A DNA stretch of 64,000 bases from Aureibacter tunicatorum (GCF_036492635.1 NZ_AP025305.1:558001-622000), one strand, 5' to 3'. Counted from the stretch's first letter, positions 1 through 8,055 are shown. Notes: generated by a model not told the origin, from the letters alone. Program-made: numbers and translations.

Positions 1-2
1 TG

Positions 3-38
3 AGCGAGTATTTGAAAGCGAGATTAAATCATAAATAA
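3..38 (+). CDS. possible 3' tail of an upstream gene (partial)
   Basis: The first bases could be the end of a gene that starts before the window. One frame reads 11 codons to a TAA at 36-38 and another reads 10 codons to a TAA at 32-34. Neither tail is long enough to identify. The radical SAM gene follows after about 45 bases with no visible terminator, so the two could share a transcript. Confidence 0.25.
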   Translation, partial: SEYLKARLNHK

Positions 39-82
39 ATCTATCAGGCGTTATCACGATGGTTTTTATATAACAAAACAAG

Positions 83-1111
83 GTGATTAAGTTGAAAACA
101 AGGCATTATAATATTCCGATTTTTATACCAGAATTAGCATGTCCTCATCAGTGTGTTTTTTGCGATCAAAGAAAAATATCAGGGCAAGATTCTCAACCAA
201 CTCCTCAAGAAGTGTCAAAAATAATAGATAGCTATCTTCAGACAATGAAGTCGGATTATAAAGAAGTCGAAGTGGCTTTTTTTGGAGGTAGTTTCACGGG
301 TATTGATAAGGAGTTGCAAATCGAGTATTTAAAAGTAGTGCAACCGTATATTCGATCCGGGGAAGTAAATGGGATTCGTGTTTCAACCCGCCCTGATTAT
401 ATAGATAAACAGATTCTTGAGACTTTAAAGCGTTTTGGAGTCAAGAGTATAGAGCTGGGAGCGCAATCCTTGGATGCTGAAGTTTTGAAGAAATCGGGAA
501 GAGGGCATTCAGTTTCGGATGTGGAGTCTGCTGCGAATATGATCAAAGCTGAGGGTTTTGAGCTTGGATTGCAAATGATGATAGGACTGCCTGAAGATTC
601 CAAAGAAAAAACAATTTTCACGGCGAAGAGGATTGTAGAGTTGGGGGCCGATACGACAAGAATTTATCCTACGCTCGTGATTCAGGGGACTGCTTTGGAG
701 CGACTGTTTGTGAAAGGACGCTATGAGCCCTTGACTATAAGTCAAGCTGTTTGTTGGACTAAGGAGGTTGTGAGAATATTTCAAAGTGCTGGAGTGAAGA
801 TTCTTAGGGTAGGACTTCATCCTTCGGAAGAAATTTCTGAAAAAGGAAGCTTGGTATGCGGACCGTACCATCAGTCGTTTAGAGAAATGGTTGATACTGC
901 GATATGGGAAGGAATTTTTAAAAATGATTCCAATATTATCAAAGGAGGAAGAGAACTGTTGCTATTCGTTTCTCGAAGCCAGTTGAATTATGCTGTTGGA
1001 TATAAAGGGGCAAATAAGATTATGCTTTCACGGAAATTTTCAAAAGTGAAGTTTGTAGGTTGTTCTGAAATTAATGGACTGGATTACAAGGCGGAATTGA
1101 TCGATTTTTAG
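83..1111 (+). CDS. radical SAM protein, Elp3-like N-terminal type
   Basis: A 342-residue radical SAM enzyme. The [4Fe-4S]/SAM cysteine motif CPHQCVFC is at residues 20-27 (C-x3-C-x2-C), and a GG-containing motif (FFGGSF) follows near residue 68. The segment before the cysteines resembles the catalytic domain of Elp3 (tRNA wobble-uridine modification) and related anaerobic coproporphyrinogen-oxidase-like proteins. The C-terminal acetyltransferase domain of true Elp3 is absent, so the substrate is unknown. The start is GTG at 83; a TTG at 92 is the only nearby alternative. No paralogue or partner gene is adjacent; fumC follows after 94 bases. The family call is firm and the reaction is not. Confidence 0.85.
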   Translation: MIKLKTRHYNIPIFIPELACPHQCVFCDQRKISGQDSQPTPQEVSKIIDSYLQTMKSDYKEVEVAFFGGSFTGIDKELQIEYLKVVQPYIRSGEVNGIRVSTRPDYIDKQILETLKRFGVKSIELGAQSLDAEVLKKSGRGHSVSDVESAANMIKAEGFELGLQMMIGLPEDSKEKTIFTAKRIVELGADTTRIYPTLVIQGTALERLFVKGRYEPLTISQAVCWTKEVVRIFQSAGVKILRVGLHPSEEISEKGSLVCGPYHQSFREMVDTAIWEGIFKNDSNIIKGGRELLLFVSRSQLNYAVGYKGANKIMLSRKFSKVKFVGCSEINGLDYKAELIDF

Positions 1112-1159
1112 GCTTTAGCGATCATTGAGTTTAAATTGTACCATTTTTTGCAGTGGGAT

Positions 1160-1178
1160 AAATGCGATAAACGCATTT
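1160..1178. promoter_or_regulatory. inverted repeat upstream of fumC
   Basis: A perfect 7-bp inverted repeat, AAATGCG and CGCATTT separated by 5 bases, lies 28 bases before the fumC start. There is no T-run after it, so it does not look like a terminator. It could be an operator or a short leader hairpin. No clear TAnnTTTG box was found beside it. Confidence 0.35.
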
Positions 1179-1205
1179 GTGGAATTTTAGATCACTTAGC
1201 AAAAA

Positions 1206-2612
1206 ATGGAAGACTATAGAATTGAAAAAGATACCATAGGGGATGTTGAAGTTCCCGCTGATAAATATTGGGGAGCGCAGACTCAAAGATCCAGAATGAA
1301 TTTCAAGATTGGCGGAGATAGCATGCGAATGCCAAAGCAAATCATCAAAGCCTTCGCAGTATTGAAAAAAGCGGCTGCGATAACTAATCTTGAATTGGGA
1401 ACGCTTGATGCTGAGAAAGAAAAATTGATCTCTCAGGTTTGCGATGAGATATCTTCCGGGAGTTTGGATGATCACTTTCCTTTAGTGGTTTGGCAAACAG
1501 GGTCAGGCACTCAATCCAATATGAATGTGAATGAAGTCATAGCGAATAGAGCTCATGTTATTTCTGGAGGCGCTTTGACTGATACTGAGAAAGTCATTCA
1601 TCCCAATGATGATGTGAATAAAAGCCAGTCTTCTAATGACACTTTTCCTACGGCGATGTCCATAGCTTCTTATAAGGCAGTTGTTGAAGATTTGTTTCCG
1701 AAACTAGGTTATTTGATCAATGCTATTTCTCAAAAATCTGACGAATTTAAAGATATCGTTAAGATCGGTCGCACACATACGATGGACGCGACGCCGATTA
1801 CGTTGGGAATGGAGTTCTCAGGATATTTAGCTCAATTGCAACATGCGAAAAAAGCCATTGAGAATACATTGCCTCACGTTTCGGAGCTTGCATTGGGGGG
1901 AACTGCTGTTGGTACCGGCTTGAATACACCTAATGGGTATGCTGATAAAGTAGCGGAAAATATTGCTTCATTGACAGGTTTGCCTTTCAAGACTGCTCCG
2001 AATAAATTCGAAGCTTTGGCGGCAAAAGACGCTATGGTTGAGTTGCATGGCGCTTTAAAGCAACTGGCTGTGTCATTGATGAAAATTGGCAATGACATTC
2101 GCTTTTTGGGGTCTGGTCCGCGCTCAGGATTGGCTGAGATAATTTTACCCGCGAACGAACCAGGTTCTTCCATTATGCCGGGGAAAGTAAATCCTACTCA
2201 ATGCGAGGCATTGACGATGGTAGCGGCTCAAGTGATGGGCAATGATGTTTCTGTTTCTGTTGGAGGTTCGAATGGACATTTTGAACTGAATGTTTTCAAG
2301 CCGATGATTATATATAATGTATTGAATTCTATCCGATTGTTGGCCGACTCTTGCGAGTCCTTTACTAAGCACTGTGTTGTGGGTATTCAACCAAATGATC
2401 TAAGAATTAAAGACAACTTGGATAAGTCATTGATGTTGATAACTGCATTGAATACGCATATTGGATATGAAAAAGCTGCGCAGATTGCTAAAAAGGCTTA
2501 TAAGGAAAATAAATCGCTGAAAGAATCCGCGTTGGAACTTGGATTATTGACAGAAGATGAGTTTAATTTATGGGTTGATCCTACGAAGATGCTAGGAAAT
2601 TCTGAAAAATAA
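1206..2612 (+). CDS. fumC: class II fumarate hydratase
   Basis: Fumarase C, 468 residues, reversibly hydrates fumarate to (S)-malate in the citric acid cycle; cytosolic and free of Fe-S clusters. The superfamily signature loop [11 protein letters not shown] sits near residue 320 and carries the catalytic serine. The substrate-binding segments [20 protein letters not shown] and [10 protein letters not shown] are all present in order. The length matches the family (about 460-470). It is a single gene between unrelated neighbours. Argininosuccinate lyase, aspartase and adenylosuccinate lyase are related, but the segment set is that of fumarase/aspartase, and fumarase fits best. Confidence 0.96.
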   Translation: MEDYRIEKDTIGDVEVPADKYWGAQTQRSRMNFKIGGDSMRMPKQIIKAFAVLKKAAAITNLELGTLDAEKEKLISQVCDEISSGSLDDHFPLVVWQTGSGTQSNMNVNEVIANRAHVISGGALTDTEKVIHPNDDVNKSQSSNDTFPTAMSIASYKAVVEDLFPKLGYLINAISQKSDEFKDIVKIGRTHTMDATPITLGMEFSGYLAQLQHAKKAIENTLPHVSELALGGTAVGTGLNTPNGYADKVAENIASLTGLPFKTAPNKFEALAAKDAMVELHGALKQLAVSLMKIGNDIRFLGSGPRSGLAEIILPANEPGSSIMPGKVNPTQCEALTMVAAQVMGNDVSVSVGGSNGHFELNVFKPMIIYNVLNSIRLLADSCESFTKHCVVGIQPNDLRIKDNLDKSLMLITALNTHIGYEKAAQIAKKAYKENKSLKESALELGLLTEDEFNLWVDPTKMLGNSEK

Positions 2613-2643
2613 GAATAATTATAGAAAATCAAATTTTTATACC

Positions 2644-2651
2644 TATATTCG
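2644..2651 (+). promoter_or_regulatory. candidate -7 box for the SPOR-like gene
   Basis: TATATTCG matches the Bacteroidota -7 consensus TAnnTTTG in seven of eight positions and is followed by a C. It lies 37 bases before the start at 2689. No convincing TTTG was seen at the expected -33 distance, so this is a tentative promoter. Confidence 0.35.
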
Positions 2652-2688
2652 CAAAAAAAGGTTATATAGACTCTAATTTTAAAACAAG

Positions 2689-3303
2689 ATGATGAAAAAA
2701 GTAATTTTAGCGATCGGTTTACTTTTTGCCATTGGACTTTTTGGACAAAGTGCCCAAGCGCAAAGCTTAAGCAAGAAAGAGAAAAAAGAGTGGAAGAAGA
2801 AACTTAAAAGTTTAACTCCGGAAGCTTACAAGCAACTTACTGAGGATTACGCAGCTTTGAAGAGCAAAATCACTGACTTGGACAATCAAGTGGATGATTT
2901 GGAAGGTCAGCTAAGCGATAAATCTTCTGAATTGGCAAGAAAAAACAATAGAATCAGCGACTTGGAAGATCAATTGTCGTCTGCGAGCGCATCATCTTCA
3001 TCAACAGGATCGTCGAAGTCTGGATCGAAAGTGGATATGAATGGTATCGTATTCAAAGTTCAGATTGGAGCGTTTAGAAAGAAAGATTTGTCTAAGTACT
3101 TTGATAATAATGAGAACTTCGGCGGCGAGTACGGTGACGACGGCGAGCAAAAAATCACTTTGGGTGTTTTCAGAGATTACTGGGAAGCTAATACTTTCAA
3201 GAAGTACTTGAGAGAAATGGGTGTGAAAGACGCTTGGATTGTTTCTTACAAAGATGGAAAAAGAGTTCCTATCAAGGATGTTTTAGAAGGAGTGATGAAG
3301 TAA
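2689..3303 (+). CDS. secreted coiled-coil protein with SPOR-like C-terminal domain
   Basis: A 204-residue exported protein. Residues 1-25 are a signal peptide ending AQAQ. Residues 26-55 are Lys/Glu-rich, 56-100 form a heptad-like coiled coil, and 100-118 are a Ser/Gly linker. The last ~85 residues (from VFKVQIGAF to the end) resemble a SPOR-type fold, which in known members binds denuded peptidoglycan. Bacteroidota relatives are often mislabelled ezrin/radixin/moesin because of the coiled coil. It probably acts in the periplasm. It stands alone, with a terminator directly after it. The domain call is by eye and moderately sure. Confidence 0.7.
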   Translation: MMKKVILAIGLLFAIGLFGQSAQAQSLSKKEKKEWKKKLKSLTPEAYKQLTEDYAALKSKITDLDNQVDDLEGQLSDKSSELARKNNRISDLEDQLSSASASSSSTGSSKSGSKVDMNGIVFKVQIGAFRKKDLSKYFDNNENFGGEYGDDGEQKITLGVFRDYWEANTFKKYLREMGVKDAWIVSYKDGKRVPIKDVLEGVMK

Positions 3304-3339
3304 TCATCTTGATTGAAAGAATTTGATAATATTGCGATA

Positions 3340-3370
3340 AGCTGTCATGAAAATCATGGCGGCTTTTTTT
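3340..3370 (+). terminator. intrinsic terminator of the SPOR-like gene
   Basis: A 10-bp stem (3340-3349 with 3355-3364, two G-U pairs, 5-base loop) is followed by seven T residues. It begins 37 bases after the stop codon. Confidence 0.85.
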
Positions 3371-3503
3371 ATGTTTCGTTCACGTTAAAACTCATAATTG
3401 CTAATTGGCAAAATATTTCGCTACAATTGAAGTTTTAGAAAATAAGAAAGATGATTGATTTTGGAGTGTTTACTCTAGGAACAGAGTTATTTGGGGAAAG
3501 AAG

Positions 3504-3576
3504 TGGTGATGAGTGGGCTCGAACCACCGACTCACGGATTTTCAGTCCGATGCTCTACCAACTGAGCTACATCACC
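3504..3576 (-). tRNA. tRNA-Phe(GAA), copy 6 from the promoter
   Basis: The minus strand folds as a 73-base tRNA: 7-bp acceptor stem (GGTGATG/CATCACC), 4-bp D stem, anticodon loop CTGAAAA with anticodon GAA, 5-bp T stem with loop TTCGAGC, and discriminator A. There is a U-U pair at 27-43. CCA is not encoded. This is the promoter-distal end of the array. No intrinsic terminator was recognised beyond it. Confidence 0.97.
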
Positions 3577-3617
3577 AACTTAATTTATGATATTCAATAT
3601 TATTCAAAAAGAAGAAG

Positions 3618-3690
3618 TGGTGATGAGTGGGCTCGAACCACCGACTCACGGATTTTCAGTCCGATGCTCTACCAACTGAGCTACATCACC
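3618..3690 (-). tRNA. tRNA-Phe(GAA), copy 5 from the promoter
   Basis: Identical in sequence to the other five copies, with the same cloverleaf, GAA anticodon and uncoded CCA. A 40-base spacer separates it from the promoter-proximal neighbour at 3731. Confidence 0.97.
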
Positions 3691-3730
3691 GACTTAATTT
3701 ATGATATCGCAAACTCTTCAAAAGAAGAAG

Positions 3731-3803
3731 TGGTGATGAGTGGGCTCGAACCACCGACTCACGGATTTTCAGTCCGATGCTCTACCAACTGAGCTACATC
3801 ACC
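3731..3803 (-). tRNA. tRNA-Phe(GAA), copy 4 from the promoter
   Basis: Identical 73-base tRNA-Phe gene. The trailer after its 3' end can fold as a small hairpin (TCTTC, TTTT loop, GAAGA), a possible processing signal also seen in variant form in other spacers. Confidence 0.97.
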
Positions 3804-3845
3804 GACTAGGTTTATGACATCGCAAATCCTTCTAAAAGAAGAAAG

Positions 3846-3918
3846 TGGTGATGAGTGGGCTCGAACCACCGACTCACGGATTTTCAGTCCGATGCTCTAC
3901 CAACTGAGCTACATCACC
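3846..3918 (-). tRNA. tRNA-Phe(GAA), copy 3 from the promoter
   Basis: Identical 73-base tRNA-Phe gene. Its trailer contains CTTCT, TTT loop, AGAAG, a hairpin like that after copy 4 but with changed bases. Confidence 0.97.
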
Positions 3919-3957
3919 GTTGTTAATTGCGATATCTTCTATTTTTAAAGAGAAAAG

Positions 3958-4030
3958 TGGTGATGAGTGGGCTCGAACCACCGACTCACGGATTTTCAGT
4001 CCGATGCTCTACCAACTGAGCTACATCACC
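3958..4030 (-). tRNA. tRNA-Phe(GAA), copy 2 from the promoter
   Basis: Identical 73-base tRNA-Phe gene. The spacers on both sides are more diverged from those in the distal half of the array. Confidence 0.97.
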
Positions 4031-4066
4031 AGCTTGACGTGCGATATACTTTCTCTTTGAAGAATG

Positions 4067-4139
4067 TGGTGATGAGTGGGCTCGAACCACCGACTCACGG
4101 ATTTTCAGTCCGATGCTCTACCAACTGAGCTACATCACC
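4067..4139 (-). tRNA. tRNA-Phe(GAA), promoter-proximal copy
   Basis: Identical 73-base tRNA-Phe gene and the first to be transcribed. Its 5' end is 13 bases from a full-consensus -7 box, so the primary transcript should carry a very short leader. Confidence 0.97.
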
Positions 4140-4152
4140 AGCAAACGGACTG

Positions 4153-4183
4153 CAAAGGTAAACCAAAGTTTTCATTTTGCAAG
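4153..4183 (-). promoter_or_regulatory. promoter of the tRNA-Phe array
   Basis: On the minus strand a CTTG (-33) is followed after 19 bases by TACCTTTG (4160-4153), a perfect TAnnTTTG box. The box is followed by CAGTCC, the C-rich extension shared with the other stable-RNA and ribosomal promoters here. The position fits a start a few bases before the first tRNA. Confidence 0.85.
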
Positions 4184-4306
4184 ACTTTGGGAGGAAAAAA
4201 TGGCCAATATTTAAACGCAATAGTCGAAGAAATTCGCAAGTGCTTGTAAATGAGTATAAAAATTGCACTTGTATAATTACCTTTTTTCCATGTTAAAAAA
4301 TCGCCT

Positions 4307-5620
4307 ATGCAAATCGTATCCCAGCTTGTCTTCGCCTTAGTATTTATAACAGCTGTTTTTTTAATAAGAGGTCGGATACTGTTTATTAAGAAAAATATTT
4401 CCATGGGAAAATCAACTTCAAACAAGTCGAAGGGGGATGAAGCAAGGCTTCGGTTGAGAAATATGCTGATGGTGGCTTTGGGACAAAAAAAGATGTTTAA
4501 GCGTTTGATACCTGCAACGTTGCACTTGGCTGTTTATTTAGGCTTTTTGCTGATCAATATCGAGGTCTTGGAAATTGTATTGGATGGCATGCTTGGTACG
4601 CACAGGCTATTTCTCTCATGGATGGGAGAAGTTTATGGCATGATGATTAATTTTTTTGAGTTTTTGGCTGTGTTAGTAATTGTAGCATGTTTGGTTTTTA
4701 TAGTTCGAAGACATGTGTTGAAAGTCGCTAGGTTCCAAAGTTCGGAAATGAGAAGATGGCCCAAAGTCGATGCCTTGTTGATTTTACTTTTCGAAATAGC
4801 TTTGATGATTGCAATATTGGTTATGAACGGGGCTGATCAAGCTCTTCAGGCTAGAGGTGTTCTCGGTTATCATCATACAGGAATATTATTTTTCAGCCAT
4901 TTGCTGGTTCCCATTTTTCAAGGTTTGGACACTTCCATGTTGATTGTCATTGAGCGAGTGGCTTGGTGGTTGCATATCGTCGGAATACTTTCATTTGGTT
5001 ATTATATCACTTATTCGAAGCATCTTCATTTGGCTTTGGCATTTCCAGCTACATTTTGGGCTAGGTTGATGTCTCAAGGGAAAATGATAAATATGGATGA
5101 AGTGACAACTGAAGTGCAGTCCATGTTGGGTTTGGAGACTTCGAATGAAGTCGCTGGTGAAGTGCCTCGATTGGGGGCTAAAGATGTGGAAGACTTGACA
5201 AGAAAGAATTTATTGGATGCTTACTCATGCTCTGAATGCGGAAGATGCACGTCGGTTTGTCCTGCGAATATGACTGGAAAGAAATTGTCTCCACGTAAAA
5301 TTTTAATGGACACGAGGGATCGAATGGAGGAAAAAGGCAAAGAAATAAAGCAGGGCATTGTTTCGAAAAAAGCTCTGTTGGGTGATTTTATAACAGCCGA
5401 GGAAATAAATGCCTGCACCACTTGCAATGCCTGCACAGAGGCTTGTCCTATTAATTTAAATCCTTTGGAGATAATTCTAGGTCTCCGCAGATACGCTGCG
5501 ATGGAAGAGTCGTCTTCTCCAGCTCAATGGAATCAGATGTATTCCAATATAGAGACTTCTTTTTCACCTTGGAAGTTTCCAGCGCAAGATCGCTTTAAGT
5601 GGAAGGATGATTTGAAGTAA
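4307..5620 (+). CDS. membrane-bound 4Fe-4S dicluster redox protein (HdrE/NarI-like plus HdrC-like)
   Basis: 437 residues. The first ~250 hold about six hydrophobic helices, with histidines inside or near them (TLHLAVY, SHLLVP, WLHIVG) that could bind heme b as in NarI/HdrE-type quinone-facing subunits. The last third is a ferredoxin-like dicluster domain with CSECGRCTSVCP near residue 307 and CTTCNACTEACP near residue 370. It is 26 bases upstream of a CCG-domain protein. The pair resembles the HdrDE/GlpC-like arrangement: electrons would pass between the quinone pool and a soluble CCG partner. The physiological donor is unknown. The complex model is inference from domain content. Confidence 0.85.
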   Translation: MQIVSQLVFALVFITAVFLIRGRILFIKKNISMGKSTSNKSKGDEARLRLRNMLMVALGQKKMFKRLIPATLHLAVYLGFLLINIEVLEIVLDGMLGTHRLFLSWMGEVYGMMINFFEFLAVLVIVACLVFIVRRHVLKVARFQSSEMRRWPKVDALLILLFEIALMIAILVMNGADQALQARGVLGYHHTGILFFSHLLVPIFQGLDTSMLIVIERVAWWLHIVGILSFGYYITYSKHLHLALAFPATFWARLMSQGKMINMDEVTTEVQSMLGLETSNEVAGEVPRLGAKDVEDLTRKNLLDAYSCSECGRCTSVCPANMTGKKLSPRKILMDTRDRMEEKGKEIKQGIVSKKALLGDFITAEEINACTTCNACTEACPINLNPLEIILGLRRYAAMEESSSPAQWNQMYSNIETSFSPWKFPAQDRFKWKDDLK

Positions 5621-5646
5621 CTAAACCTTTTTCTATAATTTTTTAA

Positions 5647-6450
5647 ATGCGAATGCATATGGAAGTACCTACTATGAAGGCTATGGCTGCCGAAGGAAAA
5701 CAGCCTGAAGTATTGTTTTGGGTTGGTTGTGCCGGATCTTTTGATGACAGATACAAGAAAGTCACTATTTCAATGATCAAAATACTTAATGCTATCGGTG
5801 TAGAGTATGCAGTATTGGGAGATGAGGAAATGTGCACAGGAGATCCTGCAAGAAGAGCCGGTAATGAATTTTTGTACCAAATGCAGGCTACGCAAAATAT
5901 ACAAACTTTGAATGCATACAAAGTTAGTAAGATTGTGACCGCATGTCCCCATTGTTTCAATATATTCAAGAATGAATATCCGGATATTGGAGGAAATTAC
6001 GATGTGCTTCACCATTCGCAGTATTTGCAGGAATTAATCGATGGAGGAAGGTTGAAACTGGAAGATAACAAGCCTTTTAAAGGTAAAAAAATCACATTTC
6101 ACGATTCTTGCTATCTAGGGCGAGGCAATGATGTGTATGAGGCTCCTAGGGCTGTTATTGAGGCTTTGGATATGGAATTGGTGGAGATGAAAAGATCTCG
6201 TAAAAATGGGATGTGTTGTGGCGCTGGCGGCGCGCAAATTTTCAAGGATGCTGAAAGTGGAAACAATGAAGTTCACTTTGAAAGAGCGAAGCAAGCTTGT
6301 GGAACAAATACTGAGATGGTTGGAGTAGCTTGTCCATTTTGCATGTTGATGCTTAGAGATGGAATGAAGAATGAAAATTCAGACATGGAAGTGAAAGATA
6401 TCGCTGAGATCGTCTATGAATCAATGAATGAAAATAAAGAAAAGGCATAG
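5647..6450 (+). CDS. CCG-domain (HdrB/GlpC/LutA-like) Fe-S oxidoreductase subunit
   Basis: 267 residues with two CCG-type cysteine-rich halves. The N-terminal half has WVGCAGS, EEMCTGD and TACPHC. The C-terminal half has DSCYLGR, MCCGAGG and ACPFC. In heterodisulfide reductase HdrB this motif binds a non-cubane [4Fe-4S] cluster. In the first half the middle motif is C-T rather than C-C, so probably only the second half carries the full site. It is the soluble partner of the membrane protein just upstream. Start ATG at 5647 is used; ATG at 5653 is also possible. Substrate not predictable. Confidence 0.87.
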   Translation: MRMHMEVPTMKAMAAEGKQPEVLFWVGCAGSFDDRYKKVTISMIKILNAIGVEYAVLGDEEMCTGDPARRAGNEFLYQMQATQNIQTLNAYKVSKIVTACPHCFNIFKNEYPDIGGNYDVLHHSQYLQELIDGGRLKLEDNKPFKGKKITFHDSCYLGRGNDVYEAPRAVIEALDMELVEMKRSRKNGMCCGAGGAQIFKDAESGNNEVHFERAKQACGTNTEMVGVACPFCMLMLRDGMKNENSDMEVKDIAEIVYESMNENKEKA

Positions 6451-6464
6451 CAAAAAAATATTTA

Positions 6465-6472
6465 TACATTTG
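6465..6472 (+). promoter_or_regulatory. candidate -7 box before the conserved 161-residue protein
   Basis: TACATTTG is a perfect TAnnTTTG match 17 bases before the start codon at 6490. No TTTG was found at -33. Unlike the ribosomal promoters it is followed by T and A-rich sequence. The gene may also be read from the Fe-S genes upstream. Confidence 0.4.
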
Positions 6473-6489
6473 TGAAAAAATAAACTGCT

Positions 6490-6975
6490 ATGTTAGAAAA
6501 ATTTGAAAATATGCCTGACTCTTCAAGGCTGTGGGTATATCAGTTTGAGAGAGTATTGGATAAGAAGGAGCAGGAAAGAGTATTGCAGGGAATGATGCCA
6601 TTTATAGAGTCATGGCAAGCTCATGGTAAAGACTTGAAAGCTAGTTGCGAATTGAAATATGGTCTCTTTTTGATCCTTGCTGTGGATGAAGATATGCATG
6701 GAGCGACAGGGTGCTCTATTGACTCATCAGTGAATGCAATCAAAAAGATAGTTGCTGAAATAGGTGTTGATTGTTTTGATCGCTCCAAGGTCGCGTTCAG
6801 AAACGGCGATAACTTTATCGTAAGATCTTTGCAGGAGTTGAAAAGCTCGGCGGAGAGTGGAGAATTGAACGCCGACTCATTGGTGTATAATAACGGAGTG
6901 GCTGATAAGTCTTCATTTTTGAAAACTTGGGAACTCAAAGCCCTAGATTCATGGGCTAAAAGATATATTGTCTGA
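6490..6975 (+). CDS. conserved Bacteroidota protein of unknown function
   Basis: 161 residues, soluble, with no signal peptide or membrane segment. Relatives in this phylum are commonly labelled ABC transporter ATPase, but no Walker A (GxxxxGK[ST]), Walker B or ABC signature is present here, so that label is not supported. The N-terminal region (YQFER...KEQERV) is amphipathic. A central segment EDMHGATGCSIDSSVNAIK and the following VGVDCFDR-type stretch look like the conserved core. It lies 39 bases after the two Fe-S redox genes, which suggests a linked role such as assembly or regulation. That is inference. Confidence 0.75.
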   Translation: MLEKFENMPDSSRLWVYQFERVLDKKEQERVLQGMMPFIESWQAHGKDLKASCELKYGLFLILAVDEDMHGATGCSIDSSVNAIKKIVAEIGVDCFDRSKVAFRNGDNFIVRSLQELKSSAESGELNADSLVYNNGVADKSSFLKTWELKALDSWAKRYIV

Positions 6976-7000
6976 TAAGAACATTGAGTTTTGAATAAAA

Positions 7001-7033
7001 AGAAAAGGCTTTCATCAGATGAAAGCCTTTTCT
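7001..7033. terminator. bidirectional terminator between convergent genes
   Basis: A 15-bp near-perfect stem (7001-7015 with 7019-7033, loop CAG) has A-rich flanks on the left and T-rich on the right, so it can end the plus-strand redox transcript and the minus-strand asd transcript. Confidence 0.9.
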
Positions 7034-7065
7034 TGTTTGTTAAGATATTTAATTTTCAGCAAGTA

Positions 7066-8055
7066 TTATACAAGCTCGTTTTTTACTAGATATTCAGCTA
7101 TTTGAACAGCGTTGGTGGCAGCTCCTTTTCTTAAGTTGTCGGCAACTACCCACATATTAAGCGTATTTGCTTGAGATTCGTCTCTTCGGATTCTTCCAAC
7201 AAACACTTCGTTTTTGTTGTGAGCGTTGATAGGCATAGGGTAAACATTATTTGCAGGATCATCTTCAATGATAATGCCTTCTGTGCCTTCTAGAATAGAT
7301 CGAACCTCTGCTACGTCAAAATCATTTTTAAACTCCGCGTTGATAGCTTCCGCATGACCTCCAACTACCGGTAATCTTACTGTAGTTGCCGTAACTTTCA
7401 CCTGATCATCCTCAAGGATTTTCATAGTTTCGTTGGTCATTTTCATTTCCTCTTTTGTATAGCCATTGTCCATGAATACATCGATATGAGGCAATACGTT
7501 CATGTCAATCTTATGAGGATAAGCCATTTCTCCTTCTACGCCATTTCTCTCATTTGTCAACTGGTCTACGGCTGCTTTTCCTGTTCCTGTTACTGATTGG
7601 TATGTCGAAACAACAACTCTCTTCAAGCCATATTTTTCATGAAGAGGAGCCAAAGCTAGAACCATTTGAATTGTGGAGCAGTTAGGGTTGGCAATGATTT
7701 TATCTTCTTTTGTTAAAGATGAAGCATTGATTTCAGGAACGATAAGCTTATTAGCCGGATTCATTCTCCAAGCTGAGGAATTATCAACTACTGTAGTTCC
7801 CGCTTCCGCGAATTTTGGAGCCCACTCCAAAGATGTTCCTCCTCCAGCTGAAAAAATAGCAATGTCAGGCTTGGCTGCAACAGCGTCTTCCATGCTAATA
7901 ATAGTATATTCCACGCCTTTATATTCCATTTTCTTCCCTGCGCTACGAGCTGAAGCTACTAGCATTAGCTCGTCGAATTGGAAGTTTCTTTCATCTAGGA
8001 CCTTAAGGATTTCGCCACCGACTAGACCGGTAGCCCCAACTACTGCGATTCTCAT
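7066..8055 (-). CDS. asd: aspartate-semialdehyde dehydrogenase
   Basis: 329 residues. It reduces aspartyl phosphate to aspartate semialdehyde with NADPH, the branch point toward lysine/diaminopimelate, threonine and methionine. The nucleotide-binding motif GATGLVG is at residues 7-13 and the catalytic cysteine is C126 in NPNCST. The later segments GGHAEAI and RRDESQANTLNMWVVADN are also family typical. It is monocistronic on the minus strand and ends at the shared terminator. N-acetyl-glutamyl-phosphate reductase is the nearest alternative, but the ends and the active-site context fit Asd. Confidence 0.95.
   Translation of the reverse strand: MRIAVVGATGLVGGEILKVLDERNFQFDELMLVASARSAGKKMEYKGVEYTIISMEDAVAAKPDIAIFSAGGGTSLEWAPKFAEAGTTVVDNSSAWRMNPANKLIVPEINASSLTKEDKIIANPNCSTIQMVLALAPLHEKYGLKRVVVSTYQSVTGTGKAAVDQLTNERNGVEGEMAYPHKIDMNVLPHIDVFMDNGYTKEEMKMTNETMKILEDDQVKVTATTVRLPVVGGHAEAINAEFKNDFDVAEVRSILEGTEGIIIEDDPANNVYPMPINAHNKNEVFVGRIRRDESQANTLNMWVVADNLRKGAATNAVQIAEYLVKNELV

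Larger units (their letters stand above)
3504..4139 (-). repeat. tandem array of six identical tRNA-Phe genes
   Basis: Six copies of the same 73-base tRNA gene repeat every 113-115 bases for most of the array and 109-112 bases at the promoter end, all on the minus strand. Spacers measure 41, 40, 42, 39 and 36 bases in plus-strand order. The first three spacers are clearly alike over their whole length. The two nearest the promoter are more diverged but keep a GATAT core and an A/G-rich end next to the tRNA 3' end. This looks like repeated tandem duplication of one tRNA-plus-spacer unit. Confidence 0.95.

Noticed and set aside
3371-3503. Terminator for the tRNA-Phe array on the minus strand
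   Set aside because: Small dyads exist but none has a T-run in the minus direction, so no terminator is claimed.
3451-3792. 113-codon ORF on the plus strand with an internal amino-acid repeat
   Set aside because: It is the antisense reading of tRNA-Phe copies; its repeats come from the tRNA array.
3504-4139. Regular repeats with ~40-base spacers resembling a CRISPR array
   Set aside because: The repeats are 73-base tRNA-Phe genes with full cloverleafs and the spacers are related to each other; no cas genes are near.
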